Shown one piece after another: positions 57,518 to 64,000 of a DNA stretch of 64,000 nt. The DNA comes from a virus, in the IMG/VR virus record IMGVR_UViG_3300008050_000035, positions 1 to 64,000 of that record. The stretch is one strand, 5' to 3'. The notes under the pieces are model-generated. The model saw only the letters and a list, made by a program, of their open reading frames with translations, did not search any database and had not been told where the DNA came from. Positions within the stretch are counted from its first letter, which is position 1; each line of letters starts with the position of its first letter. A program made the translations under genes and the position numbers.

Positions 57518-59796
57518 TACTTTCTCCTTCTCCGAATAGAGCGTCGTCTTTCTTTGCGTCTACTCACTACATGGGAGCTCACACTTGAATCTCCCTCGTA
57601 CAAGTGCTCAGTGTCATCACCGTATCCACGATAATCCTTCGCCTTATTCTTAAGCCATTCTCCTACAGAAAAGCCTTTTTTGTCCACTCTGTCTCGACCT
57701 CGTTGCTGTACTCTACCTTTTTGCTGCTGGTTGCGTTTTGCAGCATCAGCAGCAGTCTCACCCTCTCTCATTGTCTGAAGGAGTTCGATAGCTCCTGGAA
57801 AAGTAGTTTGCTGACGTTTAATTAAACCCAGAACTTCAGAACCAGGACTATCTTTACCACGCTCAGACTTGGCAGCACGTTCATCTAAATATTCTCTACT
57901 CATAGCCTTCGGTCGGCTGTGGGCCATGTTCCTTCCACTATAAAGACCATTTTCAAGTTGAATGCCAGCCAGTGCAAGCATTAGTGCATCTAGTCTGTGA
58001 TCGCCAACCCGATCGGACTCAGCCCCATACACCGGCTTGTTGGTAATATGAGACCTTCGCAAAACAACATAATTCAGCATCTGTTTGCGTAAATGGTCCT
58101 CGGTGCTTGGCATCCAAAAGATGCCATCTTCCATAACGCGCACAGCAAACTCAACCAAAAATTCCTTTCCTGTCTTGTGAATCTTTGCGCCGTCAATGGG
58201 ACTGCGCAACTCAACTTTAGAACTAAAGTTAAAAGACACAAGTCTATCTTTAATTTTAGCTGTCTCTACGTCACGGCGAGTAACCTTGGGTTGCATAGCT
58301 ACCTGAGCGCTAAGGACTTTGAGATCTTCAATGATCGTATGCCCATAACCTTCATCAGCATAGATGTAGTCGGGTTTCCATTTGTAATTTAAACGAACAA
58401 CCTCTTCTTTCCATTTCATACTGCTAAATTCACTTGCCTGTACATTCACAATGTCCAAAGCTATGAACCGATGGGTCATTGGATCATACCCAACGACAAC
58501 GAACTCGGTGCCAGCATTTTTGTTCCAGTCAATTCCAATACATTTAAACATCTTGCCGGGATCAAGTACACCAAGTTTCTTTCGCATGTATGCTTCGTCA
58601 ATACAGCGTTTTATATCATAATCTTTCATCGCAGCATAGACATATGATGGTTTGAAAACACCATAGCTGGTATCAACGAACAGAGCCATATACTCTTTAT
58701 TAAAGTCCTCTTTGGAACCCTCTTTCTCATAAAGCTTTTTATTCTTATCCCACTGAGGAAGGACAGTTGAAGGAAGATGATCTTCTTTAAAAGAGTCATC
58801 TTCTAGACACCATTCGTAAAATTTGGCACGCTTACCAATTGGAGTGCTGGTAGCAATAAGCATAACTTCACCGAGCGCATCGGTCAGAAGGATAGGAAGG
58901 ACAACTTTATTCAAAGTCTCTTCCGGAATCATGTCCATTTCATCAAGATAAATAATATTAGCGTTACGCCCACGCATGGTACCACCACCAGAACCATCGG
59001 CTTTGGTGGCAACACCAGAGACGAAGCCGTTAATTACAGCTCCATTATCCATATCCATATGAAAGTACGGGGTCTTAACATAATAAGACCCACCTGACGC
59101 GGTCTTGATTCGTTTACTCAATTCGTAAGCTTCTTTGCGCTTAAGTAGTTTCTCCATCTCGTCAAAAATATTAAGCAGCTGAGACTGAAATGGAGTAACA
59201 ACCATAATCTCTGGACCGGTCATAATCTTCTCGCCAGTCTTTTTATCGGTGCCGCGCTGTACCTCTCGATTGTACGCCAGGTACAGTAGCTTCAATGCAA
59301 TAATAAAAGTTTTACCACTACGACGACCTTCCCTGATGACTAATTTTTCACTAGTGCACCGAAGCTGTTCTTTCTGATATGAACGCAAATTCCATGTAGG
59401 GTCCGCATCGTCAAAACCGAACATCAAGGTCGCCCAAGCAACTGGGTCTATGGTACTTTTAAGCAGCAACTGGGCCCGTTCTGGGTCCATGTTGTTTTCT
59501 ACAATCATTTTTCGCAGAGTGCCAGCACTGCCAGGAGGTAGGCTTTTTGCAATACCTTTGCAGGGCACTTTGAATTCGTTGATAATGTTACCATCATCAT
59601 CTCGTCTTCCTGCGTACTTTATCATTTGTCTTGCTTGGCAGTTGATGCAAGACCTGTGGACATCTGTACGAATTCCATACTTGTTAGATAGCCAGTCTAT
59701 GTCTTGGATATCTAATCGAGCGTCAGGATTTTGATATTCAACCCCATACTCATTTTTAACATAAAGTTTCTTCTTGATTTCAGTTAGATTCGGCAT
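57517..59796 (-). CDS. terL: Large terminase subunit (packaging ATPase and nuclease)
   Basis: A 759 aa protein, ATG 59796; it overlaps the upstream gene by 17 nt. ATPase: Walker A GRRSGKT at 157-163, Walker B IIYLDE at 281-286 and coupling motif ATSTP at 315-319. Nuclease: GIDWNKNAGTEF gives D423, YIYADEGYG gives D481, and GDHRLDAL gives an acidic residue near 620. Residues 47-79 carry HRSCINCQ and a further Cys (VPCK), a possible zinc site. The last 130 residues are not part of the usual fold and end in an Arg-rich run RRKERRRSIRRRRK. This enzyme drives DNA into the prohead through the portal and cuts the concatemer. Confidence 0.9.
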   Translation of the reverse strand: MPNLTEIKKKLYVKNEYGVEYQNPDARLDIQDIDWLSNKYGIRTDVHRSCINCQARQMIKYAGRRDDDGNIINEFKVPCKGIAKSLPPGSAGTLRKMIVENNMDPERAQLLLKSTIDPVAWATLMFGFDDADPTWNLRSYQKEQLRCTSEKLVIREGRRSGKTFIIALKLLYLAYNREVQRGTDKKTGEKIMTGPEIMVVTPFQSQLLNIFDEMEKLLKRKEAYELSKRIKTASGGSYYVKTPYFHMDMDNGAVINGFVSGVATKADGSGGGTMRGRNANIIYLDEMDMIPEETLNKVVLPILLTDALGEVMLIATSTPIGKRAKFYEWCLEDDSFKEDHLPSTVLPQWDKNKKLYEKEGSKEDFNKEYMALFVDTSYGVFKPSYVYAAMKDYDIKRCIDEAYMRKKLGVLDPGKMFKCIGIDWNKNAGTEFVVVGYDPMTHRFIALDIVNVQASEFSSMKWKEEVVRLNYKWKPDYIYADEGYGHTIIEDLKVLSAQVAMQPKVTRRDVETAKIKDRLVSFNFSSKVELRSPIDGAKIHKTGKEFLVEFAVRVMEDGIFWMPSTEDHLRKQMLNYVVLRRSHITNKPVYGAESDRVGDHRLDALMLALAGIQLENGLYSGRNMAHSRPKAMSREYLDERAAKSERGKDSPGSEVLGLIKRQQTTFPGAIELLQTMREGETAADAAKRNQQQKGRVQQRGRDRVDKKGFSVGEWLKNKAKDYRGYGDDTEHLYEGDSSVSSHVVSRRKERRRSIRRRRK

Positions 59797-60190
59797 CCTG
59801 TGCGTTCCCCAAATAGACCACTGTGCAATTGCCTAGCTTCAAGAACGGGCGCACATGTGTCTTCCAAGCTTTAGCATTCACACCATGGGCGTCTTCGACA
59901 AGGTAAGCCTTTGAAGGAACTCTGTTTTTCGACCCACTTACTACATGCAAGTTTTGTCCAGTTTCTAAATTAACACACTGCAAAGAGCCACCATTTTCAA
60001 ACGAAACACGAACAAGTGGATTCGTTTGGGAAACTGAGACCTTGTCAAGATGATACGCGAGCTCCCTGACTAAAGCTCTGTCTAGCGCATCGAACCAAAC
60101 ACCAGAGCCAAACAAAATTAAATCTTGTTTCTCTTTGGCAGCTTCGTTGAGAAGCTGTGTTGCAAGCCTAAGTCTGCTCTCGTATAGCAT
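59780..60190 (-). CDS. Terminase ATPase-like fragment lacking Walker A
   Basis: A 136 aa protein. ATG 60190 is chosen over an in-frame GTG at 60196 because TGAGG at 60196-60200 sits 5 nt before it. Residues 58-130 read like the second half of a terminase or related ATPase domain: VRVSFENGGSLQCVN, then AYLVEDAHG (Walker B-like) and TVVYLGNA (motif III-like), with no Walker A. It overlaps terL by 17 nt, so expression is coupled. It may be a degenerate paralogue, a regulatory subunit or an inhibitor-like partner of the packaging ATPase. Homology is suggested by eye only. Confidence 0.5.
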   Translation of the reverse strand: MLYESRLRLATQLLNEAAKEKQDLILFGSGVWFDALDRALVRELAYHLDKVSVSQTNPLVRVSFENGGSLQCVNLETGQNLHVVSGSKNRVPSKAYLVEDAHGVNAKAWKTHVRPFLKLGNCTVVYLGNAQDAESN

Positions 60191-60195
60191 AGCCA

Positions 60196-60200
60196 CCTCA
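60196..60200 (-). promoter_or_regulatory. SD site that decides the start of the ATPase-like gene
   Basis: TGAGG on the minus strand overlaps the stop of the upstream gene and is spaced 5 nt from ATG 60190. The in-frame GTG at 60196 lies within it and cannot be the start. Confidence 0.6.
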
Positions 60201-60521
60201 AAACATACTAAAAATCAATCCTGCAATCCCGCTGGCGATAAGAGACGCAACAGCTGAAGCAATTCCAATGTAAATTTTGGTACTCTGTTGCAGACTTATC
60301 ATCTGTTTATCAAGATCGGCAGTACGAACTTCCAGAGCCTCACGTTTTCTTCTCTCAGCTTCCAGAGCATTTTCAAAATCTTGACGCATAACAGTCTCCC
60401 CCCTGAGATGAGATATCTCAAGACGAATATCATTCATGCTGTCTTTGACTTCGCTAAGCTCTGTTTGTAATAACAATTTGATCTCCGCAATAAGCTGGGC
60501 AGGTTGAATTTGATTACTCAT
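60198..60521 (-). CDS. XhlA-like protein: coiled coil plus C-terminal membrane anchor
   Basis: A 107 aa protein starting at ATG 60521, 6 nt after a near-perfect SD (AAGGAGGTGG at 60525-60534); an upstream in-frame ATG at 60539 is less likely. Residues 10-80 form a charged coiled coil (LRGETVMRQDFENALEAER, LEVRTADLDKQMISLQQS), and residues 84-106 are a single hydrophobic helix (IYIGIASAVASLIASG, then IAGLIFSMF). This is the layout of XhlA-type (hemolysin XhlA, PF10779) holin accessory proteins. A membrane-bound virion or assembly factor is the alternative. No endolysin gene lies next to it. Confidence 0.55.
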   Translation of the reverse strand: MSNQIQPAQLIAEIKLLLQTELSEVKDSMNDIRLEISHLRGETVMRQDFENALEAERRKREALEVRTADLDKQMISLQQSTKIYIGIASAVASLIASGIAGLIFSMF

Positions 60522-60702
60522 CTTCCACCTCCTTTTCACAAACCGTATGACAAGTGTACTCTATCATTATATTTTTCACAGCTCCGTTTTTAATAGAGTT
60601 TGTTTTGGGTTCTTGTATTACAAGAAGCTGAGAGGGTTTTTGCTCTGTGACCAACTCGTTAAGTTGGTCAAGAAGGAAGATCAACCTGCCTAATCTATTC
60701 AT
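60514..60702 (-). CDS. Small hypothetical protein (62 aa)
   Basis: ATG 60702 overlaps the upstream TGA by 4 nt (ATGA) and the gene ends 8 nt inside the next one, so it fits the coupled gene chain. The N-terminus is a helical LGRLIFLLDQLNELVTEQ stretch, the C-terminus is acidic (EKEVEDE) with two Cys (TCHTVC). No motif known. It is probably real from its fit between neighbours. Confidence 0.55.
   Translation of the reverse strand: MNRLGRLIFLLDQLNELVTEQKPSQLLVIQEPKTNSIKNGAVKNIMIEYTCHTVCEKEVEDE
60525..60534 (-). promoter_or_regulatory. Strong Shine-Dalgarno before the XhlA-like gene
   Basis: AAGGAGGTGG on the minus strand, about 6 nt before ATG 60521, is the most complete SD in this part of the window. 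It shows that 60521 rather than 60539 is the start and that the product is probably well translated. Confidence 0.75.
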
Positions 60703-61601
60703 CTGTACCTACTGTGATAATTTTTACTGGGCATGTGCATAAAACCTGCCTCTTGCCCTAAGGCACTTCGTGCGTTTAAGTGTGATTTGTGCATTGCTTG
60801 CACAGCTCTGGAGCGCATAGTCATCGCATTCTGAGTCATAAAAGCTGCCATGCTACCACTGGTGTCAATACCACGCTGTCGTTGGCGATGCTGATACCCT
60901 TGTCGAAGAATGGCTGTGCTGCCTTTAACAACGGCAGCACTAGCAGCTGCCGTGACTCCAACAGCAGCCATGCCACCTGCAATTAGCGGATTGGTAGCTG
61001 CAAAACGCAAAGGCGCAGCTCCAATAAAACCACCAATAAAAGCACCAGGAGTACCTAAAGCTGCTTGACCAATGGAAGCTCCAATGCCAGCTCCAGCGAA
61101 CCTAGCCATGCCGCCAATTATGCCTGCCCCACCACCAAATGCAATCCTAGCACCAGCAGTTTTTACTCCAGTTTGAGCAATCCTAGACATAAATCCAATG
61201 TTTGCGCTAGGACCACTTGTGCCTAACGCCCCATATGCAAACCGTGCTACAGCACTAGCTGTTGCCACTTCCCAAACCGCTGCATCCTTGGCACCAGTCC
61301 ATCCACCTTCCTGACCGGCCGAGTAAACATTATAAAAACTAAAAGCCCCACCTGCTGCGCTTCCAAGCATGCGTCTTCCCACGCCTTTAGGAAACATCCT
61401 TCGGGCAATATCTGGCATAACTGTTGTAGGAGAAGCATCCAGAAGTGCATTGTACCCGTGCCACCTAACACCATTAGGTAAACCCTTTACAGGCTCAAAA
61501 CCTCCAGCAAGCATACCTCCTGCCTGAGCGTAATTCCGAAACCCACTTGCGTATGGATTGTTCCAGGTCTTTCCGATAGTATTTTTAAGTCCTTCCCACA
61601 T
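60699..61601 (-). CDS. Glycine-zipper membrane-like protein (300 aa)
   Basis: I start it at ATG 61601, 7 nt after AGGA (61609-61612); an in-frame GTG at 61607 lies too close. Residues 140-230 are a run of Gly/Ala-rich hydrophobic segments (IAFGGGAGIIGGMARFAG, GAGIGASIGQAALG, AFIGGFIGAAPLRF, LIAGGMAAVGVTAAAS), typical of glycine zippers that pack as membrane helices. The C-terminal 60 residues are basic and Met/His-rich (MRSRAVQAMHKSHLNARS). It follows the SNase-domain gene and may work with it, for instance as an ejected channel or membrane anchor. No family is recognised. Confidence 0.5.
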   Translation of the reverse strand: MWEGLKNTIGKTWNNPYASGFRNYAQAGGMLAGGFEPVKGLPNGVRWHGYNALLDASPTTVMPDIARRMFPKGVGRRMLGSAAGGAFSFYNVYSAGQEGGWTGAKDAAVWEVATASAVARFAYGALGTSGPSANIGFMSRIAQTGVKTAGARIAFGGGAGIIGGMARFAGAGIGASIGQAALGTPGAFIGGFIGAAPLRFAATNPLIAGGMAAVGVTAAASAAVVKGSTAILRQGYQHRQRQRGIDTSGSMAAFMTQNAMTMRSRAVQAMHKSHLNARSALGQEAGFMHMPSKNYHSRYR

Positions 61602-61603
61602 TC

Positions 61604-64000
61604 TCACATCCTATGGTGGCCAATTGGGCTACTGCTACTTAGAGCCTGTAATGTTTTTCTTTGGTGAAGGGCCATCCGGGCCTTTCTTGCCCTAGAAAGA
61701 GCCTTTCCCGAACCATACTGTTTAAAAGCAGCTGATCGACGTTTGCTGTGAATCTGGTTGCTGGTACCAACAGTGTCAAGAGCCATAACGGCATCAAGAC
61801 GACCGTATCCGTTTCTATGGCTAAGTTTATTACTGTTTTCATTACGTCCTTTTGTTCTGATGAAGCCAGCAAGATCTTGAAGCTGTTCCTGCATATAACT
61901 TGTGCTCGGGGTACTTGCAGCCGACATAATTTGTGGGCCAACATGGTCTGCCCCCACATTGTAACGACTACCTAGATCCGCAGCAAGTGCAGCCGAAGCT
62001 GGTGTAAACTGCCCTGATGTTTGGGCAGCATTCATTGCGCTTACCATCATCATTGTTCCGGCGTTCTTCACAACAGATTCAGGATTGGCCAACTGGTTAA
62101 ATGTCACTCTGTTTCCAGAAGCAGCTGTATGCTCATAAAAACTACGAGCCCATGGCTGGCTCCACATACCCCTGTTAGTCTGATAGGCTCTTGTTTCAGC
62201 TTCTTTTAGCGCAGCATAATTAATACTTGCGTATTGTGCCTTTCCAAAAGGCAAATGGCTAGCTATTCCTCTTTTCACAAGTTCGTAGTTAAGGTTTCGC
62301 CCATCAGCGTAAACAGCACCCAGTGCACGACCATATGTTATTTCGTTTGGGTTGAAGATTAAATCAATATCACTGGCGCCAGCAAGCATAGCTTGGAAAG
62401 CCTGCGTTGCTTGATTGGCAAATGGTTGTGCCGGTCTATCTCCGTGTGCAACTTCCGGAGAGTCAAGGCCAGCCAGTCGGAAACTATAAGACTTATTTAA
62501 ACCAAAGAAATCTTGCAATGCACCTGTGAGCCCACCTCTGCGAATTGTTACAGTATCAGCATCGTCTGCCGTAAGTTTCCAGTTCCCATCTTTAATATTG
62601 ATCTTTTTCAGATCTCCTCTCATGCCGTAATCAGCACCCGCAACTGTTTGTCCACTTTTTACAAAATCATAGCCACCACCAATAAATGGACTCCAGGTAG
62701 GCAGCGAAGGCACCTTGTTTTGATAGTGTTGTGCTCCGTACTGGACACGCAACCACTTCTCTCGCTCGCGGAGCATTTCTTGGTCGATGAAAACTTGCTG
62801 AACCCCAACAGGTCCACGGTATGGTGAACCAAAGTCAGTCATGCTATGGCGTTGCTGTTTCGCAACGGCTCCCTCGGACATTCCCTCGATTTGCTGCCTG
62901 CTAACCCATTCGTCATAACCATAATGCAGAATGGATTCTGGGCGTGCAGGCTGTTGTTGAAACACGCTTGCCGTCGCTCCAATAGCTGACAATGCAGCAG
63001 CAGCGCCTGCAAATACGCCTGCACGCCCTCGTGCGGCCCTAACACCCATCTCCATAAGCTCAAGGCCAACACCAGCCTTCGGTCGCTGCAGGACCTTGCT
63101 TAAGCGTGCACTTGCACCGCCAACTTGAATTTGAGAATACTGGTTGCGCAACTGAGAAAGACGATCGTGTACATATCGATTAAGACCTTGCTCGTCCTGA
63201 GAGTGCTGACTCATGCGTTGCCAAAGCGCATCTAAATCAACCTGGTCGTAACGTCCCTCTGCACGCACGTGCCCAAGGACCTGATCCATTGTACTGTAAT
63301 TTGTACGCGTACTTCTTGTGCGCCAAACCTGAGTAAACTGCCCTTTGGGTGTAAGTTGGCTTTGAGCGAAAGGCAAACCGCCTTGTCGCTGCTGAGTAAA
63401 CCCTTGTTTTAAGATATCCTGCTGAGCGCGTTGCAGTCGTTTCAGAGCCTGCTCTTCCTGCAGGATCGGTGAGTGTTCTTCCAGAGCCTGGAAATACATA
63501 CTGACTTGCCCTAAGACACCATCGCTACCTTCTTTCAAATATCTCTTACCTAGCTCAGTACCCTCTGCTACGTGTTGAAGAGCACTAGTAAGCTTTACCC
63601 CTCTTTCGAGAACATAGCTTTCATGAATAGCTACATCTTCTGCTGCACGGTGAACTTCCCTCATTCCGATACGCTCGGTATTGCCCTCTGCAAGAGCGTG
63701 GAGCCTGTGAGAGATATCTACACCTGTACCAAGGTAGTTTAAGTCCTTCTCTGTGAAGCCAAGTTTCTTTCCGTACGAATGGAGTGCGCGCGTCACATCC
63801 TGAATATCACGAACTGCCGTCTCCCCCGCCTTGGGTTGGTTTTGCAGGTAAGCTTTCCAAACACCAGTCCAATCTCCATTTGCTTGAGCACGAGTGCGTG
63901 CACGAGTAACTTCTGAACCAGTTACGTAGAACGGGTCGGGGCTTTGCGGATTCCATGTCTCTAATCCGGACTTGAACTGCTCAGCAGCTTCGGGACCCAG
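61604..64000 (-). CDS. Virion-type protein with staphylococcal-nuclease domain, 5' end outside window
   Basis: The frame is open to position 64000 (798 visible codons before the stop); a GTG at 63796 is internal, so the true start lies beyond the window. Residues about 473-616 of the visible part (62153-62584) are an SNase domain: DADTV, FRLAGLDSPE, YGRALGAVYADG and NRGMWSQP. By comparison with staphylococcal nuclease, the equivalents of D21, R35, D40, E43 and R87 are all present, so it should cut nucleic acid with calcium. Before it lies a hydrophobic Ala-rich segment (AGVFAGAAAALSAIG). The C-terminus is basic. Possible jobs: DNA processing at packaging, or host DNA degradation after ejection. 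Confidence 0.75.
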   Translation of the reverse strand: MGPEAAEQFKSGLETWNPQSPDPFYVTGSEVTRARTRAQANGDWTGVWKAYLQNQPKAGETAVRDIQDVTRALHSYGKKLGFTEKDLNYLGTGVDISHRLHALAEGNTERIGMREVHRAAEDVAIHESYVLERGVKLTSALQHVAEGTELGKRYLKEGSDGVLGQVSMYFQALEEHSPILQEEQALKRLQRAQQDILKQGFTQQRQGGLPFAQSQLTPKGQFTQVWRTRSTRTNYSTMDQVLGHVRAEGRYDQVDLDALWQRMSQHSQDEQGLNRYVHDRLSQLRNQYSQIQVGGASARLSKVLQRPKAGVGLELMEMGVRAARGRAGVFAGAAAALSAIGATASVFQQQPARPESILHYGYDEWVSRQQIEGMSEGAVAKQQRHSMTDFGSPYRGPVGVQQVFIDQEMLREREKWLRVQYGAQHYQNKVPSLPTWSPFIGGGYDFVKSGQTVAGADYGMRGDLKKINIKDGNWKLTADDADTVTIRRGGLTGALQDFFGLNKSYSFRLAGLDSPEVAHGDRPAQPFANQATQAFQAMLAGASDIDLIFNPNEITYGRALGAVYADGRNLNYELVKRGIASHLPFGKAQYASINYAALKEAETRAYQTNRGMWSQPWARSFYEHTAASGNRVTFNQLANPESVVKNAGTMMMVSAMNAAQTSGQFTPASAALAADLGSRYNVGADHVGPQIMSAASTPSTSYMQEQLQDLAGFIRTKGRNENSNKLSHRNGYGRLDAVMALDTVGTSNQIHSKRRSAAFKQYGSGKALSRARKARMALHQRKTLQALSSSSPIGHHRM
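62153..62584 (-). other. Staphylococcal-nuclease (SNase) domain
   Basis: The nuclease domain described for the gene at 61604-64000. The ordered motifs DADTV, FRLAGLDSPE and YGRALGAVYADG give the metal ligands, catalytic Glu and both Arg positions of the SNase fold. The helix NYELVKRGIA and the final NRGMW also match the family. Confidence 0.8.

Noticed and set aside
60521-60539. Upstream ATG 60539 as start of the XhlA-like gene
   Set aside because: The strong SD lies between this ATG and ATG 60521, so only the latter is correctly spaced.
63796-63796. GTG as start of the SNase-domain gene
   Set aside because: The frame is open for 68 further codons to the window edge with protein-like sequence, and no SD precedes the GTG.
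1-64000. CRISPR array, tRNA genes, insertion sequences, integrase
   Set aside because: I found no regularly spaced repeats, no cloverleaf-type sequences and no transposase or integrase motifs while reading the window.

Overview
The window is 64 kb of the virion-structure module of a large tailed bacteriophage with a contractile tail (myovirus morphotype). Everything I can support lies on the minus strand, so transcription runs from right (64000) to left (1). I count 42 genes, packed almost without gaps: most neighbours overlap by 1-17 nt or sit a few bases apart, usually as TAATG, TGATG or ATGA junctions with an AGGAGG-like Shine-Dalgarno (SD) site inside the preceding gene. I see no tRNA, CRISPR, insertion sequence, integrase, replication gene or metabolic gene. 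The two outermost genes run off the window. The host cannot be named from this sequence. A 64 kb structural block with 1000-3000 residue proteins suggests a large genome, which is an inference.

In transcription order. Packaging and accessory region (64000-55568): a virion-type protein with an intact staphylococcal-nuclease domain, a glycine-zipper membrane-like protein, two small proteins (one XhlA/holin-accessory-like), a short protein resembling a terminase ATPase half without Walker A, the large terminase with an Arg-rich tail, and four small unknowns. Head region (55587-46979): a hydrophobic unknown, the portal, a fused prohead protease-scaffold, a probable decoration protein, the major capsid protein and a hairpin that may end its transcript. 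Neck and tail (46975-38759): an Ig-like protein, an adaptor-like and a zinc-motif connector-like protein, a probable tail terminator, the sheath, and three related tube-like proteins with a good intrinsic terminator after the first. Tail assembly (38746-28064): two chaperone-like proteins in one reading frame, then two giant proteins (1366 and 1707 aa) where one tape measure is expected. Baseplate (28064-14125): a 3004 aa hub with an M23 peptidase domain, small hub/spike/gp25-like proteins, a J-like wedge protein and two wedge-associated proteins. Distal baseplate/fibres (14125-1): large beta-rich proteins with Ig-like, fibronectin III-like and discoidin-like domains, ending in three consecutive relatives that look like adhesins.

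As a whole the block encodes capsid assembly and maturation (protease-scaffold, capsid protein, portal), DNA packaging (terminase), head-tail joining, a contractile tail, a cell-wall-cutting baseplate hub and receptor-binding appendages. The least ordinary parts are the nuclease/membrane/ATPase-like cluster beside the terminase, the giant hub whose core domain appears to be interrupted by membrane-type helices, the paired giant proteins in the tape-measure position, and the triplicated tube-like and adhesin-like genes.
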